DNA from: Acidimicrobiales bacterium
GTDB taxonomy: Bacteria > Actinomycetota > Acidimicrobiia > Acidimicrobiales > Palsa-688
DNA: 14,144 bases
NCBI GenBank assembly: GCA_019241495.1
Contig: JAFAWZ010000152.1
Coordinates: 1 to 14,144 of the forward strand
Reading direction: 5' to 3'
A program made the position numbers and the translations under genes. The notes beneath the pieces are model-generated. The model ran no database searches and had not been told where the DNA came from. It worked only from the letters and a program-made list of their open reading frames with translations. Below, piece after piece: positions 1 through 6,804 of the stretch (its first letter is position 1; every line of letters starts with the position of its first letter).

Positions 1-309
1 GGCTGGTCACCGATCGGTCTCGGTCCGGCCGAGTACGCGATCGGGTTGGGCCGTATTCAGGCCGGGGCGCTCGCCAGCTCTCGCCAACCTTCGGACATAG
101 TGGCCGCGTTGCAGCTGTCGGTGTGGATCGGCGTCGTTCCAGAAGGAGTCCGGCCTGATCTGGCCGGCTCTCCCGACGGCGTGGCCGAGTCGCTCGGGGC
201 GTACGGCCGCGTCGGCGTCGAGCACATCGTGCTCCAAATCGACGCCACGCCGACCGACACGATCGATCAACTGGGTCTTTTTTCTCGCGAGATCATGCCT
301 CGAATGTGA
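1..309 (+). CDS. LLM-class flavin-dependent oxidoreductase, C-terminal part
   Basis: The reading frame is open from the first base and ends at TGA 307-309, so only about the last 102 residues are present. The tail has the usual end of bacterial luciferase-like (LLM) enzymes: a segment ending GVEHIVLQIDATP, then TDTIDQLGLFSREIMPRM. In this family, often F420- or FMN-dependent in actinobacteria, the matching region is a final barrel helix with a conserved 'L..F...V.P' ending. The flavin-binding and catalytic parts lie outside the window, so cofactor and substrate cannot be read. It lies 114 bases upstream of the amidohydrolase on the same strand, but a promoter-like sequence in the gap suggests separate transcription. 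An oxygenase or dehydrogenase role in the local catabolic set is inference. Confidence 0.8.
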   Translation, partial: GWSPIGLGPAEYAIGLGRIQAGALASSRQPSDIVAALQLSVWIGVVPEGVRPDLAGSPDGVAESLGAYGRVGVEHIVLQIDATPTDTIDQLGLFSREIMPRM

Positions 310-345
310 TCCCTTCCGGAGTTCGGATGCGACCCGGACCGTCCG

Positions 346-375
346 TTGACGCGCCCTCGGGCCTTGTGCTAAAAG
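346..375 (+). promoter_or_regulatory. Candidate promoter of the amidohydrolase gene
   Basis: TTGACG at 346-351 and TAAAAG at 370-375 are 18 bases apart and resemble sigma-70-type -35 and -10 boxes. Transcription would begin near 382, giving a leader of about 42 bases before the ATG at 424. Read from sequence similarity only. Confidence 0.45.
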
Positions 376-394
376 TCGTCGTCAAGGGCGGTTA

Positions 395-406
395 TCGAGC
401 GCTCGA
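395..406. repeat. 12-base perfect palindrome just upstream of the ribosome binding site
   Basis: TCGAGCGCTCGA is identical to its reverse complement and sits between the candidate promoter and the Shine-Dalgarno-like AGGGAGGG (408-415) of the amidohydrolase. It could be a regulator site downstream of the transcription start, or a short hairpin in the leader. A chance palindrome in GC-rich DNA is possible. Confidence 0.35.
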
Positions 407-423
407 GAGGGAGGGAATATGGC

Positions 424-1533
424 ATGTTTGCCAATATGATTTCTGCGGATTCCCATGTCGTAGAGCCGCTCGACCTGTGGAACGAGCGACTGCCGAGTCA
501 CTTGGTCGCTCGGGCTCCTAAACGGGAGATGCGAGGTTCGCTGACCATCATCGAGGTGGAGGGCCAGGGCCCGGTGGCCTTCACCTTGCAGACGCGCCTG
601 GACGGGTCGGTCGTCGATCAGGACTGCGTGGACCTGGCCCGCCGCCTCGAGGACGTCGAGTCCGACGGCATCTGGGGAGAGGTCGTCTACCCCAACCTCG
701 GGCTTTCTATCTACGGAATGCCCGACGGGGAGCTGGCCATGGCATCCGCCATGGCATACAACGACTGGATCTCAGATGCCTTCGCCGAATACCGCGACCG
801 CTTCGTTCCGGTGGGCCTCGTGCCTTTGCATTCCGTCGACGCCGCTCTGGCCGAGATCCGCCGCGCCGAGGGATTGGGTCTGAGAACGGTCATGTTGCCG
901 ATCTACCCTCCCGCTGAACGGCCCTACACGTCGGCTGAATACGAACCCATTTGGGCCTACGTAGCCGAGCGCCAGATCCCTCTCTCATTTCACGCCGCGA
1001 CCGGCAAGGCTCGGCCGCCCCGAGCGACTATACGGGAACGGGACAAGCCCGATCTCGAGGCTCCGCCAGGAACTGCCCTCGTACGGGCCGTTCAAAACAC
1101 CCATCCCGCCGAGGACTGCCTGGCCGCATTGGTCGGGGCGGGTGTGTTGGAGCGGTTCCCCGAACTCCAGATCGTGTTCTCCGAGGTGGGCGCGGGTTGG
1201 ATGGGGACGGCCATGGTACGCATGGACGCCGCGGTCGATGCCTACCCCGGCGAGATATATCCCCATCTGCCGCTCCGGCCGAGCGACTACGTGAGGCGCC
1301 AGGTGCACACGACGTTCATGGATGCCGACCATTCCGCCATCCGCGCCAGGCACTACCTGGGCGTCGGCAATTTGATGTGGGGGGCCGACTACCCCCACCG
1401 GGAGGGTTGCTGGCCGCGCAGCCGGGTCATGCTCGAGAACCTGATGGCCGACGTTCCCGCCGATGAGGTGGAGCTGATCGTCCAGCGCAACGTGGCCGAC
1501 GTCTACGGGATCTCGCTCCCGGCTGCCGCTTAG
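424..1533 (+). CDS. Amidohydrolase 2 family (ACMSD-like) metal-dependent hydrolase or decarboxylase
   Basis: This 369-residue protein has the layout of the amidohydrolase-2 family (PF04909), which includes ACMSD-like decarboxylases and hydrolases acting on ring-cleavage products. Likely metal and catalytic residues are the N-terminal D9-S-H11 (in SADSHVVEP, in place of the more common HxH), H190 in SFHAATGK, E254 in FSEVGAGW, and D322 in WGADYPH, with H325 close by. Length is normal for the family. The ATG at 424 is preceded by AGGGAGGG at 408-415 with good spacing; an out-of-frame ATG at 419 is not used. The enzyme would be cytosolic, as no signal peptide is visible. It runs convergently into the GntR gene 26 bases downstream. 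The exact reaction cannot be told; hydrolysis or non-oxidative decarboxylation of a carboxylated intermediate is the family-level expectation. Confidence 0.85.
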   Translation: MFANMISADSHVVEPLDLWNERLPSHLVARAPKREMRGSLTIIEVEGQGPVAFTLQTRLDGSVVDQDCVDLARRLEDVESDGIWGEVVYPNLGLSIYGMPDGELAMASAMAYNDWISDAFAEYRDRFVPVGLVPLHSVDAALAEIRRAEGLGLRTVMLPIYPPAERPYTSAEYEPIWAYVAERQIPLSFHAATGKARPPRATIRERDKPDLEAPPGTALVRAVQNTHPAEDCLAALVGAGVLERFPELQIVFSEVGAGWMGTAMVRMDAAVDAYPGEIYPHLPLRPSDYVRRQVHTTFMDADHSAIRARHYLGVGNLMWGADYPHREGCWPRSRVMLENLMADVPADEVELIVQRNVADVYGISLPAAA

Positions 1534-1559
1534 CGATCTAGCAGTACAGCAGCGGTCTC

Positions 1560-2417
1560 TCAGGCTCCCCTGGGCGCCAGCTGACCGGGAAGCGGGCTGC
1601 GCCGGAAGGGACGAGGGGCACGCGCTTCGGCGATCAGGGTGCGCCAAAGATCCAGCTTGTCGACGTGCTGAAGCGTGCCAGCCACGTGGCGGCGGGCCGC
1701 CGCCTCTGCTTTGCGGGGATCCCCGTCGACGATCGCCGCGACTATGGCTTCGTGGCCGACCTGGGCGTTCAACATCACCTCTCGCACACTGACTCGCCGC
1801 CCCTCTCTCACTTGGGAAACGACCGATGGGTTCTCGATGAAGGGGAGGTACAAGGCGGCTGAGCTGAGTCGGATGAGGGGGATGAATTCTTGAACCCACC
1901 GGCTCCCGCTGGCCTCGGCGATGAGCGAATGGAAAGCGGCGTGCGCTTCGATTCGGGCCGACGGATCGAACGGCTGGATCGACGACCTCATACGCCGGAG
2001 CAGCTGCCGGGCCTCCTTCTCGGCGGCTTTGGTGAACCCGGCCCGGGCGGCTGAACGGGCGGCCAGCCCGTCGATGACCTCGCGCAGCTCGTACATCTCG
2101 CGGAGCTGGTTGGCGTCGATGGTCACGACCTCGGCCGTCCCGTTCCCGTTGGAGGGGCGGATCAGGCCATCGTTCTCCAGGACACGAAACGCCTCGCGTA
2201 GCGGCGTACGGCTGATCCCCATGCGGTCGGCCAGCTCCGCCTGGGTGAGCTGGGTTCCGGCCGGCAGCTGGCCGGTGACAATCAGCTCCCGGAGGTAGTC
2301 GGTGATCTCGTCGACGAGGCGGACACGGCCAGGTGCAGCTGTCTCGGGAGCCACAGAAGGCGAGACTACACCGTTAAGAGGTTTCGACCTCACCCGAGGA
2401 CGACTTGGCATTGCCAC
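1560..2417 (-). CDS. GntR-family transcriptional regulator, FCD (FadR) type, first of a tandem pair
   Basis: The protein has 285 residues if read from the GTG at 2417; an ATG two codons later (2411) is equally possible, and neither has a clear Shine-Dalgarno. A winged helix-turn-helix spans about 32-98, with the GntR signature TQAELADRMGISRTPLREAF. A helical FCD ligand domain follows (about 105-250). The FCD metal site is visible as H159-x3-H163, H222 and H244. The first ligand is normally Asp (DxxxH), so this is a variant. An extra N-terminal tail of about 30 residues and a basic C-terminal tail of about 30 residues set it apart from the other two paralogues here. It follows the upstream GntR gene after 12 bases and is probably co-transcribed with it. 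The ligand is unknown; FCD regulators usually bind small organic acids. Confidence 0.9.
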   Translation of the reverse strand: MAMPSRPRVRSKPLNGVVSPSVAPETAAPGRVRLVDEITDYLRELIVTGQLPAGTQLTQAELADRMGISRTPLREAFRVLENDGLIRPSNGNGTAEVVTIDANQLREMYELREVIDGLAARSAARAGFTKAAEKEARQLLRRMRSSIQPFDPSARIEAHAAFHSLIAEASGSRWVQEFIPLIRLSSAALYLPFIENPSVVSQVREGRRVSVREVMLNAQVGHEAIVAAIVDGDPRKAEAAARRHVAGTLQHVDKLDLWRTLIAEARAPRPFRRSPLPGQLAPRGA

Positions 2418-2429
2418 TACCGGGCCGGT

Positions 2430-3182
2430 CTAGCTGGGGGTGGCCGCCGCGGCTTTACGCCACTCGTCGAGCCGGCCGACGTTCTTCAAGATGGTCGCTA
2501 TGTGCCGGCGCGCCTCGGCCTCGGCTTGGCGGCTGTCACGATTGATTATCGCCTGGAAGATGGCGACATGGCCCTTGTGCGCGACCTCCATGGCTTGCTG
2601 GACCGTGAAGTGACTGCCTTCGCCGAGGCGCGAGGCCACGATGCCGCCGTCGATGAAAGGAAGGTACAGCGCGGCCGAGCTGACCCTGACCAGAGGAAGG
2701 CAGTTCTGGAGCGACATGTTGCCCGACGCCTGCACGATCAAAGAGTGAAAGGCGGCGTGTGCCTCGACCCGCGCCGCGGGGTCGAACGGCTTGATCGAAG
2801 CCTTCATCTGGCGGATCAACCGCCGCAACTCCTGCTCGGCGTTCTTCATCAGGCCCGTCTCGGCGGCCAGCCGGGCGGCCAGCCCGTCGATCACCTCGCG
2901 CAACTCGTACATCTCGCGAAGCTGATGGGCGTCGATGGTCGCCACTTCTGCGGTCCGGTTGCCGTTCGATATGCGAATTATCCCGTCGTTTTCCAGGATC
3001 CGGAATGCCTCGCGCAGGGGGGTACGGCTGACGCCGAACTGGCGGGCCAGCTCGGTTTGGAGCAGCGGCGTGCCAGCGGGCAACTGGCCGGTGATGATCA
3101 TCTCGCGCAGGTGGCGAACGATCTCATCGACCAGCCGGACCCGTTCGAAGCCTGTGGCCACCTGGGGTAGGGGAGGAGCCAT
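2430..3182 (-). CDS. GntR-family transcriptional regulator, FCD (FadR) type, second of the tandem pair
   Basis: This is a 250-residue regulator with an N-terminal winged helix (about 14-80, with TELARQFGVSRTPLREAF) and an FCD domain carrying H142-x3-H146, H205 and H227. As in its neighbours, the first metal ligand is His rather than Asp. It is close to the downstream regulator: VRLVDEI, a central block MYELREVIDGLAAR and EAHAAFHSLI are all shared, which suggests local duplication. The ATG at 3182 has no Shine-Dalgarno, but TATCCT on the same strand ends seven bases before it, so the transcript may be leaderless. The gene is divergent from the MDR oxidoreductase across 93 bases, which makes that gene and its own promoter the obvious targets (inference). 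Confidence 0.92.
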   Translation of the reverse strand: MAPPLPQVATGFERVRLVDEIVRHLREMIITGQLPAGTPLLQTELARQFGVSRTPLREAFRILENDGIIRISNGNRTAEVATIDAHQLREMYELREVIDGLAARLAAETGLMKNAEQELRRLIRQMKASIKPFDPAARVEAHAAFHSLIVQASGNMSLQNCLPLVRVSSAALYLPFIDGGIVASRLGEGSHFTVQQAMEVAHKGHVAIFQAIINRDSRQAEAEARRHIATILKNVGRLDEWRKAAAATPS

Positions 3183-3186
3183 CCAA

Positions 3187-3203
3187 CCGAGGATACTCCT
3201 TGG
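3187..3203. promoter_or_regulatory. Quasi-palindrome over the -10 box of the GntR tandem promoter
   Basis: The 17 bases follow CCnAGGAnnnTCCTnGG, a symmetric element with one mismatched position per arm. On the minus strand it contains TATCCT (plus-strand 3190-3195), a -10-like hexamer seven bases upstream of the ATG at 3182. A regulator bound here would block the GntR tandem promoter, so autoregulation is likely if the site is real. Confidence 0.4.
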
Positions 3204-3263
3204 CGCGGGGAGGTTCGCGGGCCATGGGCGAAGAGCTCATCGTCCGCGGAAATTTGGCAGATC

Positions 3264-3269
3264 TATGAT
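3264..3269 (+). promoter_or_regulatory. Candidate leaderless promoter -10 box of the MDR oxidoreductase
   Basis: TATGAT ends six bases before the ATG at 3276, which places the expected transcription start on the A of the start codon. No Shine-Dalgarno precedes the gene. Both fit leaderless mRNA, which is common in actinobacteria. No good -35 box is visible. The hexamer lies inside GATC-TAT-GATC (3260-3270), itself symmetric. Confidence 0.5.
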
Positions 3270-3275
3270 CGCCCC

Positions 3276-4214
3276 ATGCGCGCAGTGACCCTGGTCGACG
3301 GCCGCGTCGAAGTTCGAGATCATCCCGATCCCGAGCCCGGTGCAGGCGAGCTTCTCATACGAATCAGATCCGCTGGACTCAACAACGCGGATCTGGCCCA
3401 GCGCGCCGGAATGTACCCGGCCCCATCCGGTAGCCCGCAGGACATCCCGGGACTCGAGCTCGCCGGTGAGGTGGCTGCGGTCGGACCGCAGGTATTTCGC
3501 TATTCCGTCGGCGATCGGGTGATGGCGATCGTCGGGGGCGGAGGTCAGGCCAGCCTGGCCGTCCTGCACGAGCGGGTTGCCATCCCGGTCCCAGAGGGTC
3601 TCTCCTGGGGCGAGGCCGGCGGTTTCCCCGAGGCCTACTTCACCTCATATGACGCGCTGTTCTCCCAGTGCAACCTCTCGGTGGGGGAGCGCCTGTTGGT
3701 AACCGGAGCGGCCGGGGGAGTCGGGGTCGCTGCTGTCCAGCTGGGGGTAGCGGCGGGGGCCAGGGTGGTGGCCAGCGTCAGGGATCCGGCCCGGCGCGAC
3801 GATGTCGCGGCTTTCGGCGCTGAAGTCGTCGCGCCGGATGACCACCTCGCTCACGGGCCCTACGACGTCGTGCTGGAGATGTTCCCCAAGCACAACCTGG
3901 CCACCGATGTGGAGGCCCTGGCGACCGGTGGCCGGATACACATCGTCAGCTCTGTCGGTGGTACGAGGGCCGAGTTCAACGTCAGCGGCCTGATGCGGGT
4001 GAGGGGAAGGATCCATGGGTCCAGCCTTCGGTCGCGGCCCCTCGAGGCCAAGGCCAGCGTCAGCCGAGCCGTCGAGAGCCACGTGTTGCCGCTCCTCGGC
4101 GCGGGCCGAGTGACGGTCCCGGTGTGCGCCACGTTCGGCCTCGAGGAAGCTGGCCAGGCTTACGAACGCTTCGTTGCGGGTCACAAGCTGGGGAAGATCG
4201 TCCTCGAACCGTAG
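3276..4214 (+). CDS. Zinc-free medium-chain dehydrogenase/reductase, quinone oxidoreductase-like
   Basis: This 312-residue MDR protein has a GroES-like N-terminal domain (about 25-110, with IPGLELAGEVAAVG) and a Rossmann domain with the NADPH-binding motif GAAGGVG at 144-150. The catalytic-zinc motif GHE and the structural-zinc cysteines of alcohol dehydrogenases are absent, so it belongs with zeta-crystallin/quinone oxidoreductase and enoyl-reductase types that reduce activated double bonds or quinones with NADPH. The C-terminus, LGKIVLEP, is typical and the length is close to usual. It would act in the cytosol. It is divergent from the GntR pair and convergent with the lipoprotein gene, with a strong terminator between. 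Control by the adjacent GntR proteins is likely from position but not shown. The substrate is unknown. Confidence 0.88.
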   Translation: MRAVTLVDGRVEVRDHPDPEPGAGELLIRIRSAGLNNADLAQRAGMYPAPSGSPQDIPGLELAGEVAAVGPQVFRYSVGDRVMAIVGGGGQASLAVLHERVAIPVPEGLSWGEAGGFPEAYFTSYDALFSQCNLSVGERLLVTGAAGGVGVAAVQLGVAAGARVVASVRDPARRDDVAAFGAEVVAPDDHLAHGPYDVVLEMFPKHNLATDVEALATGGRIHIVSSVGGTRAEFNVSGLMRVRGRIHGSSLRSRPLEAKASVSRAVESHVLPLLGAGRVTVPVCATFGLEEAGQAYERFVAGHKLGKIVLEP

Positions 4215-4229
4215 GCCGGGCCGTTGGTC

Positions 4230-4266
4230 GATGCGGTCGGGCCGGTAAGGCCGGCCCGACCGCATC
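4230..4266. terminator. Bidirectional intrinsic terminator between convergent genes
   Basis: A perfect 16-base-pair stem (4230-4245 with 4251-4266; arm GATGCGGTCGGGCCGG) closes a five-base loop, TAAGG. It lies 15 bases past the stop of the MDR gene and 11 bases past the stop of the minus-strand lipoprotein gene. There is no T-tract, as is common for terminators of GC-rich actinobacteria. Confidence 0.85.
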
Positions 4267-4277
4267 AGCAGCAGGGC

Positions 4278-5510
4278 TTATGAGGACGTGCCGGTGAACA
4301 CGTTGATGGCAGATCCGTCACCGACCGGGACGAATTGCCCGTTCTGGTACTTGTCCATCCAGATGTGATCGACGATGACCCGGGGCGCAGTGCCCCCGAG
4401 ACCGGTCTGCGACGTGGTGTAGTCGATCGGGGGCTGCAGTCCGTCGGAGGTGTAGTTGTTCAGCGAGTTCATCTCGGCCAGGATCCCGGCCTTGGTGAGG
4501 CTGGATGCGTGGGAGGCCGCGTACGCGAACTCCTTGACGGCGAAGTAAGCGCGCAGCACCTCGTCATCGTGGTTCGAGTAGGACGAGTCGTACTTGTTGA
4601 AGTCGGCCAGGAAGGTCTTGTAGCCGTTCGAGCTGTGGTCGTACTCGGTGTCGATGTAGATGTTGCTGTTCACGCCCGAGAGCTGGCTTTGGATGCCGGC
4701 TGGGTCGAAGACACCTCCGGAGATGATGAAGGGCGTGTCGAAGCCCTGCTGGCGGTAGGCGTGGATGAACTTGGCGAACAGATCGGTCGTGAGCCCGTCG
4801 ATGATGGCGTCGGGCTTGGCCGCACCCTCGGCCGCGGCCTGGGGGGTGACGTCGGCGGCCGTCACCGGTACCGGGATGACTCCTACGGACTGTGCCCCGA
4901 GTGGCTTGACCAGCTTGTCGACGGTCGGGGCCAGAGTGGCGCCGGCCGGAAGGTCGATGTAGGGAACCCCGATGCGCTTGGCGTTGAGCGTCTTGACCGC
5001 GGCCACGGCTGAGCCGATGGAGGAGAAGCCACCCGTCGCGTCATTGAAGCAAACGGTGCAGGAGAAGTCCGCGGCGACGTAGGTGGAGTTGCCCACGCTG
5101 GCCATCCCCGCCGCCGTGAGGATCGGGTCGACGCTGGCGCCATAGCTGGTCCCGGTCCCGACGATGGCGAGGACGCTCGAGTCAGAGGTCGCGGTGCGGG
5201 CGCAGGCGGCGGCCCCGTTCGGGTCTTCGTTGTCGGTGCACACGGAGATATCGAGAGGATGGCCGTTGATCCCGCCGGCCGCGTTCACCGCGGCCACGCC
5301 GACCTTGATGCCTTCCTGGTCGTCCACGGCTGTCTGGGTGCCGAGGTCGTATATGGCCGTCCCCTTCACGGGGGTGCCGGAGAGGGCCGGGCCGGAATGG
5401 GTGGTTGTCGATGATGAAGCGGTCTTCTTGCTACTGGAGCAGGCGGCTGTGGTGAACACCAGCACCAGCGCGGACGTCGCGGCAAAACCGGCGCGAAACC
5501 GACGTGACAT
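4278..5510 (-). CDS. Liv-type ABC transporter substrate-binding lipoprotein (first copy)
   Basis: This is a 410-residue type I periplasmic-binding protein (LivK/Peripla_BP_6 class). The ATG at 5510 is chosen because it follows AGGGGGAGAG at good spacing and starts a signal peptide MSRRFRAGFA..., with lipobox TTAAC and lipidated C24; a longer in-frame reading would hide it. A Ser/Thr-rich linker (25-45) precedes the ligand domain. C91 and C103 fit the single disulfide of LivK-type proteins, while C151-T-V-C154 is an extra Cys pair also found in the copy at 12714-13949. The two copies match along most of their length (for instance VTAADVTPQAAAEGA against PTAADVTPQAAAEGA). The gene stands alone, divergent from the enoyl-CoA hydratase. 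It probably feeds the nearby LivHMG-LivF importer. The ligand is not deducible. Confidence 0.92.
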   Translation of the reverse strand: MSRRFRAGFAATSALVLVFTTAACSSSKKTASSSTTTHSGPALSGTPVKGTAIYDLGTQTAVDDQEGIKVGVAAVNAAGGINGHPLDISVCTDNEDPNGAAACARTATSDSSVLAIVGTGTSYGASVDPILTAAGMASVGNSTYVAADFSCTVCFNDATGGFSSIGSAVAAVKTLNAKRIGVPYIDLPAGATLAPTVDKLVKPLGAQSVGVIPVPVTAADVTPQAAAEGAAKPDAIIDGLTTDLFAKFIHAYRQQGFDTPFIISGGVFDPAGIQSQLSGVNSNIYIDTEYDHSSNGYKTFLADFNKYDSSYSNHDDEVLRAYFAVKEFAYAASHASSLTKAGILAEMNSLNNYTSDGLQPPIDYTTSQTGLGGTAPRVIVDHIWMDKYQNGQFVPVGDGSAINVFTGTSS

Positions 5511-5560
5511 ACAGTTACTCTCCCCCTGATTCTTGGTGTGGCCTCCTATGAGGACCAGGC

Positions 5561-5589
5561 ACGCTAGCGCACTCACTACGCCGGTTCAA
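5561..5589 (-). promoter_or_regulatory. Candidate promoter of the first substrate-binding protein gene
   Basis: On the minus strand TTGAAC (plus 5584-5589) and TAGCGT (plus 5561-5566) are exactly 17 bases apart. Transcription would start near 5554, giving a leader of about 44 bases with the Shine-Dalgarno GGGGGAGAG before the ATG. The leader contains TCCTATGAGGA (5544-5554), a small inverted repeat. Confidence 0.5.
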
Positions 5590-5651
5590 GTAGGGCGGTC
5601 CGCCGGGCAACGATGCCCCCGAGAGGCGGGGCGTCGCCGTTCTCAAGGGCC

Positions 5652-5740
5652 CGCCAGAGAACAACTTGGACGGCGGAAGGCCGAAATGATCGCTCCCCGA
5701 CGGGCCAATTTGGGCCGGCCGCCCAAGTTGTTCAGAGGCG
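5652..5740. repeat. Three CCAANTTGG-like boxes forming a spaced inverted repeat
   Basis: GAACAACTTGG (5659-5669) and its exact reverse complement CCAAGTTGTTC (5723-5733) flank a central perfect CCAATTTGG (5705-5713). All three fit a symmetric CCAANTTGG core, eight of nine bases in the outer boxes. Similarity continues outward (CGCC at 5652-5655, GGCG at 5737-5740) and inward by five bases with one mismatch. The right box covers the -35 hexamer of the downstream promoter. A multi-site operator, possibly with DNA looping, is the likely reading. Confidence 0.5.
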
Positions 5741-5756
5741 AGCCCTAATGTATCCT
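5728..5756 (+). promoter_or_regulatory. Candidate promoter of the enoyl-CoA hydratase gene
   Basis: TTGTTC (5728-5733) and TATCCT (5751-5756) are 17 bases apart. The predicted start near 5763 leaves a leader of about 37 bases containing the strong Shine-Dalgarno AGGAGGTG (5787-5794). The -35 box is part of the right-hand CCAANTTGG box. Confidence 0.5.
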
Positions 5757-5799
5757 GCGTCCACGTTTGGATGTGTGGTCCTCGACAGGAGGTGGAGTG

Positions 5800-6633
5800 A
5801 TGTCTTCAATTTGGGTAGCCGACCGGCAGCAGCTGCCCCATCCCGAGATAGTTGAAGTATCCAAGGATGGGCCCATCGGTCTCATTGAGATGAACGAGCC
5901 CGAGCGGCTGAACCCGCTGGGGGCCAATGAGATTCACATTCACTACGCGCTGCAGGAGATGCACGCCGACCCGGCCATCCGCGCCGTGATCATCACGGGC
6001 CGGGGCCGGGCGTTCTGCGCCGGCGCCGACATCCGACCTACCTACCACAAGGGTGGCCATGACGAGGAAGATTGGTCACGCGGCGAGCGCCTCGCCTACC
6101 GCTACACCTTCGGCAACATGTGGGAGACGCTGCACTCGTTCCGCAAGCCGACGATCGCGGCGGTCAATGGCTACTGCCTCGGCGGCGGCTGGGAGGTGGC
6201 CCACCTGTGTGATTTCGTCATCGCGGCTGACGACGCCGTGTTCGGGGCGGTCGAGATCAATGTCGGCTTGCCGCCCTTCGCCAACACATGCAACTACCTT
6301 ACCAAGATGGTCGGGATCCACAAGGCCTTGGAGTGGACTCTCAACGCCACGAAGATCGACGCCAAGACGGCGTACGAGCACAACCTGGTCAACAAGGTGG
6401 TGCCCAGAGCCAGCCTCATGGACGAAGCCATGGCCATGGCCAAGGAAGTGGCGTCCCGGCCCCCGATCACTGTGTTCGCCATACGGCAGCTGGCCCGCAA
6501 AGCCATGAACACCATGGAGGACTACGACCTCGAGCGCGCTCTCGCATACTTCTGTATGACCACCGAGGATGCGGGGGCGGCCCGTACGGCCACGGCCCAA
6601 CGGCAGCCCTTTCCCGAGTTCAACGCTCGCTGA
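5800..6633 (+). CDS. Enoyl-CoA hydratase/isomerase family protein (crotonase)
   Basis: This 277-residue crotonase-fold protein would hydrate a 2-enoyl-CoA in a beta-oxidation-like route. The ATG at 5800 is chosen for the excellent AGGAGGTG at 5787-5794; in-frame upstream starts (TTG 5767, GTG 5797) lack this spacing. The oxyanion-hole segments are FCAGADI (72-78) and YCLGGGWEVA (125-134). Both acid/base glutamates of classical hydratases appear to be present: E132 in GGWEVA and E152 in FGAVEINVGLPP. This supports true hydratase chemistry over the isomerase or dehalogenase branches, although the specificity loop (PTYHKGGHDEEDW) is longer and charged. It is divergent from the first lipoprotein gene, has its own promoter and is followed by a clear hairpin terminator, so it is probably monocistronic. 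Confidence 0.9.
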   Translation: MSSIWVADRQQLPHPEIVEVSKDGPIGLIEMNEPERLNPLGANEIHIHYALQEMHADPAIRAVIITGRGRAFCAGADIRPTYHKGGHDEEDWSRGERLAYRYTFGNMWETLHSFRKPTIAAVNGYCLGGGWEVAHLCDFVIAADDAVFGAVEINVGLPPFANTCNYLTKMVGIHKALEWTLNATKIDAKTAYEHNLVNKVVPRASLMDEAMAMAKEVASRPPITVFAIRQLARKAMNTMEDYDLERALAYFCMTTEDAGAARTATAQRQPFPEFNAR

Positions 6634-6652
6634 GATCCTTATCGCTGAGACT

Positions 6653-6693
6653 CTCCCGGCGGCGAGGCACCTGTCGCTCCTCGCCGCCCGGAG
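6653..6693 (+). terminator. Hairpin terminator after the enoyl-CoA hydratase
   Basis: A 15-base-pair stem with one mismatch (CTCCCGGCGGCGAGG at 6653-6667 with 6679-6693) and an 11-base loop begins 20 bases after the stop codon. TTGCTCGATTTCC follows, with only a weak run of T. It separates the hydratase from the third GntR gene. Confidence 0.75.
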
Positions 6694-6752
6694 TTGCTCG
6701 ATTTCCTCCCCGCGGAAACCCGATCGTGCCGCTTGCTAGGTATCCAAGATGT

Positions 6753-6771
6753 AGGATGCCTTTAACATCCT
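6753..6771. promoter_or_regulatory. Inverted repeat upstream of the third GntR gene, possible autoregulatory operator
   Basis: AGGATG-CCTTTAA-CATCCT has perfect six-base arms around a seven-base spacer. A further ATCC at 6742-6745 continues the alternating ATCC/GGAT pattern. TAGAGT at 6783-6788 could be the -10 box, which would place this repeat over the -35 region. The position fits repression of the regulator's own gene. Confidence 0.4.
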
Positions 6772-6804
6772 GCACTCAAGGTTAGAGTCGAAGTCGGGTG
6801 CCCA

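Noticed and set aside
321..339. Hairpin after the LLM oxidoreductase as a terminator
   Set aside because: The stem is only six pairs including a G-T pair, too weak to call.
985..1899. Long minus-strand open frame of about 300 codons across the amidohydrolase end and the first GntR gene
   Set aside because: It is antisense to two well-recognised genes, has a low-complexity Arg/Gly/Pro/His-rich product with no family motif, and is typical of frame shadows in GC-rich DNA.
5511..5576. Upstream in-frame start for the first lipoprotein
   Set aside because: The ATG at 5510 with its Shine-Dalgarno starts a standard signal peptide; the extension would run through the predicted transcription start.
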